A stretch of 64,000 nucleotides of DNA from Owenia fusiformis (lineage: Eukaryota; Annelida; Polychaeta; Sabellida; Oweniidae). The DNA is taken from the NCBI GenBank assembly GCA_903813345.2, contig CAIIXF020000008.1, forward strand, positions 877,341 through 941,340, read 5' to 3'. A program made the position numbers and the translations under genes. Position 1 is the first letter of the stretch, and each line of letters starts with the position of its first letter. This document shows positions 1-12,114 of the stretch, in pieces. The notes beneath the pieces are model-generated. The model was given only the letters and a program-made list of their open reading frames with translations, was not told the origin of the DNA and made no database searches.

Positions 1-576
1 TATTAGTATACACACATCATTAATTGGATTTTACCAAAAGGTGAGAAAACAGATTAAGTGATCTGTTCAAATTTTCTTTTATAATTAGCTTAAACATACA
101 TGTACATGATGATTTTAACATTCATATGGAGTTCTTTGTAAAGACACTAGAAAAACATAAAATTTAGGATCACATTGCAATGGATATATCACATCCTTCA
201 TCAAAAGGCTTCATCGCTCGTTCAACTCAGAAACAAGTTAAATTCGCTTGAACCAAGGATGGAGTATATGAGAGAGATTGAATTCTTTCATTGAAGCCAC
301 CTAGTATATGTGTATAAATTGTGCTAAGAGGCCCAGGCCTGTAGCCAGGATTTGCCAAGGGGGGTTCACTTTTGACTCAAGAGGCCGTGCTGTTACCAAG
401 ATTTTACAATAAATAAGTGAACTACCTGTTATAGAGGGATCTTTATCCCTTGGATACTAATATTGTGAATAAATACAACTTGAAACAGAGAATCTAAATA
501 TATGATGTATAATGATACAAAGTTACATAATCGCAAATTAATATTGTTAAATATTATTTGATTTCTTTATTTACAG
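1..576. other. non-coding, probably intron of the CH-domain gene
   Basis: No exon is supported here. It lies upstream of a splice acceptor (tttacag) at 571-576, so it is probably intron. At about 330-370 there is a tgtagccagg motif beside a G-run, the reverse complement of a CCTGGCTAC motif that recurs beside G-runs elsewhere in the window. Confidence 0.5.
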
Positions 577-961
577 CGTAATCCACCAGAGATCATAAAT
601 GATCTGTTTGAGGACATAAAAGATGGGATTAAACTTTGTCAACTTCTGGAAGTCCTCTCTGGAGAACCAATAGTAAGTAAAAAACTAAAATGTTCATTAA
701 ATTTTAAAAAGGGTAAAACTCAACATATTATAAATTGTCTTAGGGTTGAGCCATAATACTTCAATGAAGTCTGAGACATTCCCGTCCATTTACATTTTAC
801 CATGACCACGTTCATTTCTTGAGAGTCATTCAGATCAGTAATATATGGTTCAGTGTATTATATTGGAATCTGTATTTCAGCGTTATGAGAAGAAAAGTCG
901 GATGCGTCTCCAGCAGATCAGCAATATATCAACTGCGCTCAAGTTCCTGGAAAAGAAAAAG
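577..961 (+). CDS. nesprin-like calponin-homology domain, two internal exons (partial gene)
   Basis: Two exons in phase 0 encode part of a calponin-homology domain, the actin-binding module of spectrin-superfamily proteins. Exon 577..672 (32 codons) is flanked by tttacag and gtaagt; it contains DLFEDIKDG and LLEVLSGEP. Exon 881..961 (27 codons) is flanked by atttcag and gtcagt; it contains ISNISTALKFLEKKK. The DLFED-KDG-LLEVLSG-TALKFLE series is closest, from memory, to the first CH domain of nesprins (SYNE1/2), which link the nuclear envelope to actin; calmin- or dystonin-type proteins are alternatives. The domain is interrupted by the assembly gap at 982, and no further exon is recognised to the right. 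Strand is fixed by the splice sites. Confidence 0.75.
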
Positions 962-981
962 GTCAGTAAGGCAACAGAATA

Positions 982-1481
982 NNNNNNNNNNNNNNNNNNN
1001 NNNNNNNNNNNNNNNNNNNNNNNNNNNNNNNNNNNNNNNNNNNNNNNNNNNNNNNNNNNNNNNNNNNNNNNNNNNNNNNNNNNNNNNNNNNNNNNNNNNN
1101 NNNNNNNNNNNNNNNNNNNNNNNNNNNNNNNNNNNNNNNNNNNNNNNNNNNNNNNNNNNNNNNNNNNNNNNNNNNNNNNNNNNNNNNNNNNNNNNNNNNN
1201 NNNNNNNNNNNNNNNNNNNNNNNNNNNNNNNNNNNNNNNNNNNNNNNNNNNNNNNNNNNNNNNNNNNNNNNNNNNNNNNNNNNNNNNNNNNNNNNNNNNN
1301 NNNNNNNNNNNNNNNNNNNNNNNNNNNNNNNNNNNNNNNNNNNNNNNNNNNNNNNNNNNNNNNNNNNNNNNNNNNNNNNNNNNNNNNNNNNNNNNNNNNN
1401 NNNNNNNNNNNNNNNNNNNNNNNNNNNNNNNNNNNNNNNNNNNNNNNNNNNNNNNNNNNNNNNNNNNNNNNNNNNNNNNNN
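982..1481. other. assembly gap (500 N)
   Basis: Exactly 500 N bases, a conventional scaffold gap of probably unknown true length. It separates the CH-domain exons from a truncated LINE, so the apparent adjacency of the two is not certain. Confidence 0.99.
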
Positions 1482-1482
1482 A

Positions 1483-2122
1483 TCTAGGCTTAAAGAAAGA
1501 TACGAACAATACTTTGAAAACATGCTAAGAGATACCAATGGCAAATTAAGGTTTTATAAACAAATTAAATTTTCATTTCATTATGAAAATTATCTTGACC
1601 ATATTAAGAATAAAGATGCCCGCCGCAATTTAACATCGCTTAGAATTAGCAGTCACAAGCTTGAAGTCGAGGTGGGTAGATATAAAAGACCACATCTTCC
1701 ACCCGAACTCAGAATTTGTAAACTATGTAAAAAGGCACAGGAGACCGAAGAACATTGTTTGCTCAAGTGTAATGAGCTCAAACATATCACAAATAAATAT
1801 TTAGACTTGCTTTATACCAAATGTCCTAATATCGGATCGCTATCAGATATGGATTTACTAGCTTTCTTATTTAATGCTGAGGAGCAATATTGCAGCATCT
1901 TTTCTAACATGGTAAATGAATTATTCTCTATAAGGAGTACTTTGCTCAGTAGGTAGATTTCAGACAGACTCGCCCAGTAACGACGTGATCCAGTTAAATA
2001 TATATATACATCTGTATTTATGTACTTTTCTACTTGTACGTTATTATGTCTATGTAAGTTTTTTTCTCTCTTCTTTTGTACATTTGCCCTTAAAGGGATT
2101 ATTGGTACAATAAATAAATAAC
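1483..2122 (+). mobile_element. 3' end of a non-LTR retrotransposon (LINE) with ORF2 C-terminus
   Basis: An open frame runs from the gap edge (1483) to a stop at 1954-1956. It encodes the C-terminus of a LINE ORF2 with a zinc-knuckle pattern, C-x2-C-x8-H-x4-C (RICKLCKKAQETEEHCLLKC). A non-coding tail ends in aataaataaataa at about 2108-2120. The organisation matches the C-terminus of the larger LINE at 2.2-7.1 kb, but the sequence differs, so it is a related family. The 5' part is missing or lies in the gap. No stop interrupts the visible coding part. Confidence 0.8.
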
Positions 2123-2369
2123 ATATATGTCAGCATATATAATAATCACCATAGAACCACAAAACGTGGAGTCATGGGTTGCTATAAACAAATGATGGTT
2201 GCTATCAACAAAATCTTTGGTTGCTAGTAAACAAATGTGTGTTGCTATTGTCCAGATGAAAATAATAGCTCATTTGCATAAAGACCCCTTGGAAAATATC
2301 CAAAATAGCTGAAATTATCATGATGACATCTTTAGTGAATGTTAAGAGCTAGACTATCAGTATCAAAGA

Positions 2370-3500
2370 ATGGCAAACTCTCAAAAGGCCCAGAAGGTTA
2401 AATCCAAGTCCACTAGGAGAAAGAAAAAGAATCCCCTGACTAAGCCTAATAACTCTCCTTGCCCAAAAGAGGTTGATGGAGCAGCTGACATCGAAAGTGA
2501 TTTTGAGGCTTCTGATGATAGTCAAGGAAATGCTATTGGGACTGCAGATAAAACAACACGATCCCCCACACCAACTCCCAGTAGGCCTAAGTCCCCCATC
2601 CCTGATCTTTTCGGTGGTCCCCCTAAACCCCCTGCAACTACCAGTACCAGCTATTTCAACATGAAGGAGGAAATCCTGAAGGATATAACTGAGGATATAA
2701 GATCAGTTATAAAGGAAGAAATTCGAAATTCAATCCGAGGTGAAATTCAGACTGAAATAGCTAAAGCTCGTCAGGCCATAGAAGGATCATTAGCAAAGTT
2801 TGAAGGAATGATGAATGCTAAAGTAGAAGCAGAACTTGATGGTATAAAACATGGCATCCAAAGATTTGAATTCACTGTTAATAAACAATTAGATGACATA
2901 CGTAAACAGAGTTCTCCAGCTGCGCCATTTGACACAGACAGTACAGTAATAGTATCAAATGTCCCATTTCACACTAATGAGAATGTAAAAGAGAAAATGT
3001 GTACCCTTTTGCGACATGGACTAAAGATGGACACTGCAATCATTAAAAATGTCGAACGTACCAAGGAAAGGAATGGTCACCCTGGGATCGTAAAATTGCA
3101 GGTGTCATCAAGAGAAAGTAAAATTGACCTACTGAGGAACAAAATGAAACTTAAAGACACAGAAAGATTTAAAGACGTATTCATCAGAAGTGCGAAAACC
3201 CATGAAGAACGCCTTATAGAACTGAACTGTAAAGAAATATTAAAGAATATACCAAATGGTGCTGACTATCAATTCACTGGAAGTGGACGCTTGATAAAGA
3301 AAGGATACAATGCAACATATCACCAGAATGGGAATGCGATGACTGATTCCAACAAATACAGTGACCAAGATGGTGGGGAATATGCCAATTCTAGCCGTAG
3401 TAATAGAAACTGGAATGATGTGAGACCAACCAGAGGAAGAGGGAGAAACTCGGGAGGAATGAGAGGAAGAGGAAGGGGAAATAGTGACTCTTGGGCCTAG
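2370..3500 (+). CDS. LINE ORF1 protein, RRM-like with RGG tail
   Basis: Intact 376-codon ORF. The N-terminus is basic (KSTRRKKKNP) followed by a Pro/Ser/Thr-rich stretch (about 60-90). A Glu/Lys-rich helical, probably coiled-coil, segment covers about 98-178. An RRM-like fold candidate follows at about 190-290 (TVIVSNVPFHTNENV, then a VKLQV strand). A Gly/Arg-rich tail lies at about 350-376 (RGRGRNSGGMRGRGRG). Known LINE ORF1 proteins form RNA-binding trimers through a coiled coil and RRM, and this layout fits that role; the RGG tail would add RNA affinity. It stops 24 bases before ORF2 in the same frame. No frame damage is visible. Confidence 0.7.
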   Translation: MANSQKAQKVKSKSTRRKKKNPLTKPNNSPCPKEVDGAADIESDFEASDDSQGNAIGTADKTTRSPTPTPSRPKSPIPDLFGGPPKPPATTSTSYFNMKEEILKDITEDIRSVIKEEIRNSIRGEIQTEIAKARQAIEGSLAKFEGMMNAKVEAELDGIKHGIQRFEFTVNKQLDDIRKQSSPAAPFDTDSTVIVSNVPFHTNENVKEKMCTLLRHGLKMDTAIIKNVERTKERNGHPGIVKLQVSSRESKIDLLRNKMKLKDTERFKDVFIRSAKTHEERLIELNCKEILKNIPNGADYQFTGSGRLIKKGYNATYHQNGNAMTDSNKYSDQDGGEYANSSRSNRNWNDVRPTRGRGRNSGGMRGRGRGNSDSWA

Positions 3501-3524
3501 GACATTTCCCAGTCTCAATTATGA

Positions 3525-6500
3525 TTGAGTCACATCAACGTATGTGGACTGTCCTCGAAACTAGACAATCCTGATTTCATAGAGGAGTTGCTAAAACATG
3601 ACATTATCTGTGTAACTGAAACAAAACTAGATAAAATCAGTGAAATCAACATAACCCACACCCTGGAAGAACTTGGATATATTGTGTTTACCAAGAACAG
3701 AAAAAAACTCAATATAAAAAATTCCGGTGGTATTTTAATATGTGTTAAAAGGAAATTCAAAAAAGTTTTGAAGATATTTCAAACAAAATGTAAATATGTT
3801 CTTTGGTTAAGACTTGATGAAAATATATGTGGTTTTAATGTTCTCATTGGTGCTGTCTATGTACCTCCAGAGGGCAGTTTATATAGCAAAGTTGAATCTT
3901 TTGATGAAATTGAAAGAGAGATGCTCTCATACATGTATCAAAACGATAATGAGGAAATATGTCTTTTGGGTGACTTTAATTCACACACAAGTGTGTTAAA
4001 AGACTACACTTATATTGATAAACATTTTGCAAATTCGGTGAATGCTGATTTATCAATGGTACAATTTCTTAATTCAGTAGGTGACCTTGAAAGCTATGGT
4101 ATTAAAACAGATAGAATATCATGCCATGTGACACACACAGAGTGAATAATTATGGTAATCAACTACTGCAACTCTGTAAAGCAAATAACTTGTTCATTGC
4201 AAATGGTAGATTTGGTAAATGTAGTGAATTAAATACATGTGTTAAAGGGAAAGGCTCAGTTACTGACTATGCTATTGCATCTCCACGATTATTAGGTAAT
4301 ATTGACTCTGTTTATATCCAAGATTTTTCACCTGACTTTTCTGATGTACATTGTTTTTTAAACCTTACAGTAAAGTCTACCTCTGATAATTTCAATGAAT
4401 CTGATAGAGATGACATTACCAATGAGAAAAATAGTTGTAAATTTATCTGGAAGCAAGAAGAAGCACAGACTTTTAGCCAAAATCTTGACTTTAGAAAAAT
4501 TGATGAAATAACTTCCCTACTACAAGATGAGGGATCATCAGTAGAAGGAATCAACGTGAAGCTAAAGGAGTGTATTTTAGATGCAGCTATAAGCTGGAAC
4601 TTAAAGAAAAGCTTCAAAGTAAACCATGAAAATAATGCAACTGAAATAAAGAACAAATGGTTTGACAATAGTTGTAAAAATAAACGCAAAATATACAATT
4701 CAGCAAAAAATAGATACATGAGAACGAGAAATATGCTAGATAAGGAAGATATGATTAGGAAAAACAAACAGTATAAAAAACAACGCATTAAAGCAAAATG
4801 TGATTACTTAAAACGTCTCAACTCTAAGTTATTTGACCTAAAACGCAGTAATAGTAAACAATACTGGAACATTTTAAATCCCAGTAGATCTAAAGACGAA
4901 TTATTAAAAGTAAGTTTAGATACTATGAAGGAATATTATGAAACACTTTATAAGCCCCAAACCAGTGGAAATAACATGAGTGAAAATGAAATTGACAAAC
5001 ATTATAAAGATGATTTTGCACACAAACTTAACTTAGATATTCTAAACAGTGAAATCACAAGGGATGATGTATTTCAAGCCATTAATAAACTGAAAAATGG
5101 TAAAGCCTGTGGGATAGATAACATTTTAAATGAATATATTAAATATAGCAAAAACATTCTTATAGACATATGGGTGAATTTATTCAATAAAGTATTGAAT
5201 ACCGGTGAGGTTACTCAAGACTGGCTACTAGGCCTTATTAAAGCTATCTATAAAAACAAAGGTGACCAGAACAACCCCCAAAACTACAGAGGGATTACTC
5301 TACTAAGTTGCGCTGGAAAGTTATTCATTACTATTCTGAACAATAAACTGACCTCTTTTATAGAAGACCTGCAACTACTAGATGAAAATCAATGTGGTTT
5401 CCGAAAATTACACAGTACTGTTGACCACATTTTTGTCCTAAAATGCCTGATTGATGTATTTTTACACTCAAAGAAGGAGCTGTACTGTGGTTTCATTGAT
5501 TATTCCTCATCTTTTGATCGAATACGACATGATGGACTATGGCTAAAATTAATTAAAATGTATGGGATAAAAGGGAAATTTTTAGTACTAGTACAAAACA
5601 TGTATGAAAATATGAAAGCTGTATTATTGACAAATATCGTAATCAGTCTGAATTTTTCGAGGTACTCTGCGGATTGAGACAGGGAGATAGTATTTCTCCA
5701 CTGATGCATTCATTATATTTGAATGATGTCGAGAAATATTTATTGAAAAATAATTGCAATCAGATTAATATTGGAAATGAAATAGATGGATATTTAAAAG
5801 TATTTGTCTTGCTCTATGCTGATGACACAGTCATCTTTGCCAATGGTAAAAATAAACTACAAGATGCCTTTTCTTCGCTAGAAACGTATTGTGATGAATG
5901 GCAAATCAAAATTAATACTGACAAAACAAAATATATGATCATCGGTAGGAAAAAATTAAAAAGAACTGACAACATTACCCTTAATGGCAGTGTAGTTGAA
6001 AATGTACCTCACTTTAAATATTTAGGAGTATTTTTTGATAGCAAAGGTTGTCTGAATTTAAATATGAAACATTTGTATAGTCAAGCAGAAAAGGCAATGT
6101 TTTCAGTTCTTAGTAGATGTAACAAATTTGCATTACCTCTTAAAACACAGTTGCATTTATTTGACACCCTAGTTCTGCCAATATTAATGTATGGTGCCGA
6201 GATATGGGGTATGACAAATAACAAACTGATCGAAAAACTACATCTTAAATTTCTAAAATATATTCTTAAGGTCAAGAAAACAACTCCAAACTATATGGTT
6301 TATGGGGAACTTAGATAGATTCCCTCTATATAAAAAGTCTAACACATGTATCTTGAAATTTTGGTATAAATTAGCAACAAGTAGCTCTGACAGTTTAAAG
6401 ATGAGTGAAAAAATGTACAAATTGTGTAAAAATATGTATGACAGAAATGTATTTTCCTCAAATTGGTTTACTTATGTGAAAAACACATTAAACAATCTTG

Positions 6501-7006
6501 GCATGTCAGATGTTTGGATAAATCCAAAGTCAGTTAGTTATGCAGAGTTTATCAAAAAAGTAAAAGTAAGGATGCAAGATCAGTTTTTACAAAAGTGGAA
6601 TAGTGACATGAAAGTCAGTAGTAAAAGTTACAACTATAAAATATTTAAAACAGAATTTTCATTTGAACAGTATTTAGACTGTATGCCAGATAAATATAGA
6701 AAAGTTCTAATTATGTACAGATTGTGTAATAATAAACTTCCAGTTGAAAGAGGACGTTATAAAAATATTCCTAGGGAAAATAGGTTTTGTGATTTATGTG
6801 GTAAAGGAATAGGTGATGAATTTCATGTCATTTTAGAATGCAAAGCTTTAAGTTATATTAGAAAAAGATACCTTCCTAAATGTTATACCACAAGGCCAAA
6901 CACACAGAAGTTTGAGAAATTAATGAATTCAAACAAAAATATACTCATAAAACTTTGTAAATTTTTAATCGAGGCTGGGCAAAAAAATGTTCTTTCATGT
7001 ATATAA
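3525..7006 (+). pseudogene. LINE ORF2 (endonuclease-reverse transcriptase), three frameshifts
   Basis: Coding similarity is continuous but split over frames. The endonuclease begins near 3525 (SHINVCGLSSK, CVTETKLD, LLGDFNSH) and breaks near 4121. The reverse transcriptase follows in the next frame: motif A FIDYSSSFDR near 5497-5520, break near 5625-5640, motif B LRQGDSISP at about 5671, catalytic YADD at 5815-5826, a third break near 6310. The C-terminal zinc knuckle (CDLCGKGIGDEFHVILEC) is at about 6787-6842 and the stop at 7004-7006. No clean ATG starts the endonuclease frame: TGA immediately precedes TTG at 3525, and the nearby ATG at 3521 is out of frame. The start may be degraded, or ORF2 may rely on reinitiation after ORF1. 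The copy is not functional as it stands. Confidence 0.85.
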
Positions 7007-7113
7007 TGCTATTTTAATGTTTGTTACTGTATTAGTTAAGTTTGTCTTTTGTACTCTTATACCCTATAAGGGGTGAATTGAGAAATCAATAAAAATAAAA
7101 AATAAAAAAAATA

Positions 7114-8410
7114 GAGATTAGGATCGTGGAACATATTCATTTTTATCTATAAATATGGATAATAATTTATTTAAATGCAATTCCACGCTATTTCTATTTT
7201 CCGCGCTATTTCTATCTTCCAGATCGAAACCAGCCAAAGTTTTCTCCTGATGACCATTGTGAATTATTGTGTTTTATGGATTATGATGACGGCTTTGCGA
7301 ACGGATATTGACCCTTTGAATTGCCTATGGACTTCGAGACTGGATTTTATCTATCCCACATCATTTGAGACTGAATACTATCTTTTATGAGTACTAGTAT
7401 CTTGATGTTATGAGTATTGGCTATCAATTTTTTCAATTTTTCTTCAACATGTATTGTAATGACTTCAGTATGAATGAAATGTCCCTTGATGTTCTGGTCC
7501 TGGATTGTGATATTGGTTCTCGATTGGAGGGGGGAGGGGGATGTTAGACATTGTTTCTTTTCATGTTAGATCATGGTTTTGGGATATATAGGGTCTACTT
7601 TTCTTTTGACAGATTTACACTTACAGTTTGCTTTTTCTTGTTGGGTTTCTTTAAAGTTTTTAGTCACCCTTTTCTTTGGCATTTGTGCTTATATACTCCA
7701 GTGTTGATAGCCTAATTTCTACCGTGTCAGTCTGGTTCAAAATGTTACAATAGTATTAATGACGAGGAACCCTCCTAATAAGGATTTTAACAGATTTTAC
7801 TCAAGTAATGTTTGGATTCTAAAGGGGACATGCGACATGGCACTTTTGACAAAAAGACAACCTCATATAAAATATTGAAAGATTATCTTGCAATACAGCC
7901 AGAACTATTCTCTCATGTAAGGGAGAAGTATCTAAAATAAAATTTAGATCTTGCAACAGATTCAAAATGACAGTAGACTAAGGAGCTACATGAACATTGA
8001 TCTAAATTGCACATTGGACCATGGATGATAAAAGGGTTACAATAAATAGGAAATATGATTTTTATAGACATTCACCGCTCCTTTTCTCGTATATTGTTTA
8101 CTTTTGTAAGCTGCTCTTGCAATTTTTATGAAAAACATATCTTGAAAATAAACAATTGCTAAAAACATAATGTTTAATCGAGGTCAGTTAAGAATACAGA
8201 TGACAGTCAAGTTATTACATTTAGGGTAGGGGTGGGATAGGGTGGATCATTTTATTCTATGATTGTTTTCATTTTCCTTATTACATTTGCAACATATGAG
8301 GGTTTTCTTTTGGGGATGGATAGCTATTTTCAAAAACATATTAATACATAACAGACACAATTAAACCAATGACCCAATGTCTTCAGGGTTATGAAAGTGC
8401 TGCAGAATTG
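7114..8410. other. gene-free stretch
   Basis: AT-rich sequence between the LINE and a tandem repeat. A few G-runs occur near 7527-7540. No exon, ORF with a recognisable product, or repeat structure was found. Confidence 0.5.
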
Positions 8411-8626
8411 AATGAAGGACCCACGGTCCTGTGCTCACACAGTTTGGAACCTTCAGAGGAATGTATATCCTGACTTTCAAACAATGAAGGACCCACGGTC
8501 CTGTGCTCACACAGTTTGGAACCTTCAGAGGAATGTATATCCTGACTTTCAAACAATGAAGGACCCACGGTCCTGTGCTCACACAGTTTGGAACCTTCAG
8601 AGGAATGTATATCCTGACTTTCAAAC
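8411..8626. repeat. three tandem copies of a 72-bp unit
   Basis: Units start at 8411, 8483 and 8555 and are identical as far as I can read. Each contains a near-palindromic ggacccacggtcc core. Because 72 is divisible by 3, open frames appear on both strands; they are artefacts of the repeat. Copy identity implies a recent expansion or gene conversion. Confidence 0.95.
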
Positions 8627-8639
8627 AAAAATATTGATT

Positions 8640-9240
8640 TGGATTTGTAGTCTCTAACTTTGAGAAACTTAGATAGCACAGTTGTGTGACCTAGTTTGAT
8701 GACCTTTGACCTTGAAAATGTTACTTATTCAGAGCTCAGTAAGGTCTTTTGTGATTAAGCTGACCAAAATTTACATCCAAAAATCAATTTGAAAAATCAA
8801 CTTTTTGACCTTTCGAAGGTCACTGAACGTCAACTAAAGGTCAAATCCTAAAACTAATGTAAGATTTGAACTCCTGGCAACTTGTAGATGATTTTCAAAA
8901 AAAAATTTGGTCAAATTGAAGCAAGTTGAAAAATAACTTATTTTTACTGTTTCTTGACGTCAAATATCTCAAAAATGGTAAAAATTTGATGCTGACATAT
9001 ATTGAGCAATATGTAGGGAATGCTTAAATCTAGTAATGATGTAATTCATTGCAAGAAATTATCAATTATAAGGCTAACTTTGAGAAACTTGTCAATCACA
9101 AAACCTGCCATTGACTTTGTACATGAGAAAGTTTCCTGAAAATGACAGGCCTACTTTTTGTCAAATTTTATAGAGTAAACACCAAAAACGGTAATTCCAA
9201 GAGCTTTGATATCTTCAGAGGATATAAGTTGTATATACAG
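8640..9240. repeat. diverged dispersed repeat, inverted copy near 38.1 kb
   Basis: The stretch around 8740-8830 (aatcaactttttgacc and flanks) reappears as its reverse complement around 38085-38190, and a shorter related piece lies near 13380-13440. No coding potential is seen. This looks like an old interspersed repeat whose ends I cannot define. Confidence 0.55.
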
Positions 9241-9399
9241 CAACTACTAAAAGTTATTTGAAAGTTCTACTTCAACAAAGTATCTAGTATTTACAGAAAA
9301 TGTTTCTCGGAAACCGGGCGAACTTGGGAAATGGCGATGATACGTCAAATAGGCATTATGGATATGCATAAAATGAATGTGGATATGACTCAATCCGAA

Positions 9400-9530
9400 T
9401 AGCAGTTTTAATTTGTGCGGCCAATGTTGACGGACGGACGGACGGACGGACAGACCAACGGACGGACCAAAGGACAGACGCCTGGTCGATCCCATAGGCT
9501 CACTGTGTGAGCCAATAAAACAATACGAGA
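9400..9530. repeat. (GACG)n-rich repeat with a GC-rich tail
   Basis: A gacggacggacggacgg run begins at about 9429 and is followed at 9480-9520 by ggtcgatcccataggctcac and tgtgtgagcc. The composition contrasts with the AT-rich surroundings, and the run-plus-tail layout suggests a dispersed element end. Family unknown. Confidence 0.45.
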
Positions 9531-10046
9531 AAGTGACACACTTCAATAATTTCATAAATAAAATAGAAAATTTCAGATTCTATTTCTATTTACACTTAAT
9601 GACGAACAAACTAACATTTTGAAAAGTAACCCCAAAGAAAGTAGAATGTTTTACAGTGTACATGTACTTCAAATTTATGGTTAAAATGTTTTACTTTCTG
9701 CTTAATTGAAAACCTTGAATTTATCATTTTCATTACTGAAATATCGCTGAACAAACCACTGTGTAAAGCAACCCTACCATTGAACTTCACTGAGCCTTTA
9801 CATGTGTTTTCAAAAAATACACTTATTGGATCATATTATTCATATTTGTATTTCATGTCAGAAGAATTTTAATCAAAAATAGTTTATTTCTAGTTTTTCC
9901 ATAATGAAGATTAATTCCATTCAAACGCAGCGACAGTTTTATCATATAGTACTTTACCATTAAACTGCATTATGTTTATTCTGTAAATGATATGTTTATT
10001 TTATTTTAATAAATATCCTGGATTGCTGGTCTTATGGTCTTATGGA
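9531..10046. other. 5' flank of the SnoaL-like gene
   Basis: AT-rich, with no exon recognised. A short direct duplication, cttatggtcttatgg, lies just upstream of the TATA motif. Confidence 0.4.
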
Positions 10047-10053
10047 TATAAAA
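10047..10053 (+). promoter_or_regulatory. TATA box of the SnoaL-like gene
   Basis: TATAAAA lies 50 bases before the start codon at 10103. A start site about 25-30 bases downstream (near 10075-10082) would leave a 5' UTR of about 20-30 bases. This is inferred from spacing only. Confidence 0.5.
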
Positions 10054-10102
10054 TGACAATTAAAATATTGAAGAGACTGCTACCGACAACAACAACATCA
10101 CA

Positions 10103-11963
10103 ATGCTGAAACTTATTTTTCTGATCATCTTTACAATATGTGTCACCACAGCTGCATTTACATGTAGTAAGTATTCTATTTTATAGACATTTACATATTA
10201 ATTAATAAGAGTATGGCGATCTAAATGGCTGAACAAAGTTTAAAAAAATATAACACATTCTAATTTGAACTGATATGTTGAACATCAACACTAAATATAT
10301 AATGCATTTAACATGTAAATGTTAAAAGTGCATTTAAGAAATGTTTTATTGTTTGTGAAGTCACAACTGTTATACAATGGCAATAACACAAAGCTGGGCT
10401 TGCAAGGACAACTCAAAAAGGGCATGTTAAGTATGGGGAAAAACTTCCCAGTATTTTATGAGCTTATTGACACATATCTATTTTAATGCTCTGTAACTAA
10501 ATCATATCATCATTGCAGATTGGTCAAAAATTATATTAATCACATCGAAACTGAATTTGTTTTTGATCACCAGAGTTTGACACCATTATTTCCATCTGTG
10601 GCTGAATGAGCATTTTAAAATTTCATTTGTATAATACATCATTTATAAGGGACACTCTGTATTTGGTGCACAGAAACTTCACTTCTTTTCTTCTCTGCCA
10701 TTAGCCTTGGGAAACAAGATCATTTGTCCAAGCTGAAGCTTTAATTGCAATAGTATTGTTTTTACCTTTGTTTTGTTTTTACCTTTTAGATCCAAAGACA
10801 AATAAGAAATTAGAGAAAGCCTTGAGAGATTATGTTGATTACTTTAATGCTGGAGACTGGAATGCCACGGCAGATCTCTATGCAGATTACGCAACCTTGG
10901 CAACAGCTGGTGATTTTGTTCGTGGAAAGGAAGGTATGTGAGGTCAAAGGATGTCCATGAAGGGCACCTGGGTTGGACAAATAAATTAGAACAAAACTGA
11001 GAACATCCTTATAATATATCATTTTTAATCATAGAGGACAGCAAAGGAACATTTGTCACCACCTGTCATTTGTAACAGATGCCAACCATTGAATGCCAAA
11101 CACCAACTGCCACATACCAACCACCAAACATCATCCACAAAAAAAGGACTATAAGAATATGTCATCACTTGTTGTGGTGACAAAAAAATTACATCTGAAA
11201 CAATAATATTTTAACTATTTCTTTAAGCAATAAGGAAATTCTACATTCATGAGTACGGTGGTGAGGGTTATGTGATGACAACTCACAACACAGATTTTGA
11301 CTGCTGTAGAAACATTGTCGTAACAAGCCAAGAGTGTGGATTAAAAAATCAAACTGGCCACGTGATTACATCAGTGAGGTAAATATGAATCTAAATCAGA
11401 GGGGTTAATTTATGATATATGGAATTTTTTATTTAATAAAAACGGGCCTACATGTATGTTTACTTAGCTTTCTATATTGGACATCACATGGTATTAGAAG
11501 ATTAAACATCAAAAGATGAAAAAGCACTCTGCTCCCAAGAGGTTAAAATGGCAATTCATTCATATGCCTTACACACTCATAGGCGTAGTGCCCAGTATGC
11601 CTGGTACGCACAGACATACCAGATGGTTGAAAATACACTCCAAATTTAAACCAAACTTAAAAAAACAAGATCCCTAGCCTTGCCCAAGTCGGTCTCTTTT
11701 ACTTATCTTGATTTCTATTTCAAGATCAGATAAGTAAAGAAATACCATCTTGGGCAAGGCTACAAGACCCCCTGAATACCAACATTTTTCACTTCACTCA
11801 ACTCGTATTTCCATATGGTGGTGTACTACTCATAAAATAGCACTACGTTCATGACATTCATATAAAATATCTGTTTCAAATTCTTGCTTGCAGATTTATG
11901 AAGGTGCTCCGGAGAATAAATAGGAAGTGGAAATCTATTAGAGAAATGGACACGCCAATGTAA
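10103..11963 (+). CDS. secreted SnoaL/NTF2-like domain protein, four exons, complete
   Basis: Exons 10103..10166, 10790..10933, 11228..11378 and 11894..11963 join in phase to 142 codons plus stop, all with GT-AG introns. Residues 1-20 form a signal peptide (MLKLIFLIIFTICVTTAAFT), so the product is probably secreted. Residues about 22-140 match the SnoaL/DUF4440 branch of the NTF2-like fold: LEKALRDYVDYFNAGDW, then LYADYATLAT, then VRGKEAIRKFY. The VRGKEAIR turn spans the exon 2/3 junction, which supports the model. NTF2-like folds form a cone-shaped pocket used by some enzymes (isomerases, cyclases) or for binding; no catalytic assignment is possible here. Four cysteines in the mature chain could form disulfides. 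A TATA motif lies upstream and a polyadenylation signal downstream. Confidence 0.82.
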
Positions 11964-12108
11964 TACATAATGTAATAATACCCCAATGTAATACATAGTG
12001 TAATAATACATAAATTTGAATGAATGCAAATATTGATAACTCTCTATTCAAATATACATTTAATGTAAACACATACATTTTATTGTACTTAATTTAGGAA
12101 TACAAATC

Positions 12109-12114
12109 AATAAA
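12109..12114 (+). terminator. polyadenylation signal of the SnoaL-like gene
   Basis: AATAAA, 146 bases after the stop codon at 11961-11963. It is the canonical hexamer in the right place, but the region is AT-rich, so chance occurrence is possible. Confidence 0.5.

Larger units (their letters stand above)
2150..7113 (+). mobile_element. nearly full-length non-LTR retrotransposon (LINE)
   Basis: About 5 kb with the order 5' UTR, ORF1 (2370-3500), ORF2 (3525-7006) and a 3' tail of A-rich repeats ending near 7113. ORF2 carries an apurinic-type endonuclease, reverse transcriptase and a C-terminal zinc knuckle, the layout of APE-type LINEs (jockey/CR1/L2/I group; clade not resolved by eye). The left boundary is approximate. 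I found no convincing target-site duplication. Three frame breaks in ORF2 make this copy inactive. Confidence 0.85.

Noticed and set aside
819-1544. Open frames of about 200 codons across the gap on both strands
   Set aside because: They consist almost wholly of N codons and have no information content.
8361-8679. Repetitive ORFs on both strands
   Set aside because: Products of the 72-bp tandem repeat, whose length is a multiple of three.
9247-9555. Minus-strand ORF with SVRPSVRQ-type repeats
   Set aside because: Arises from the (GACG)n run.
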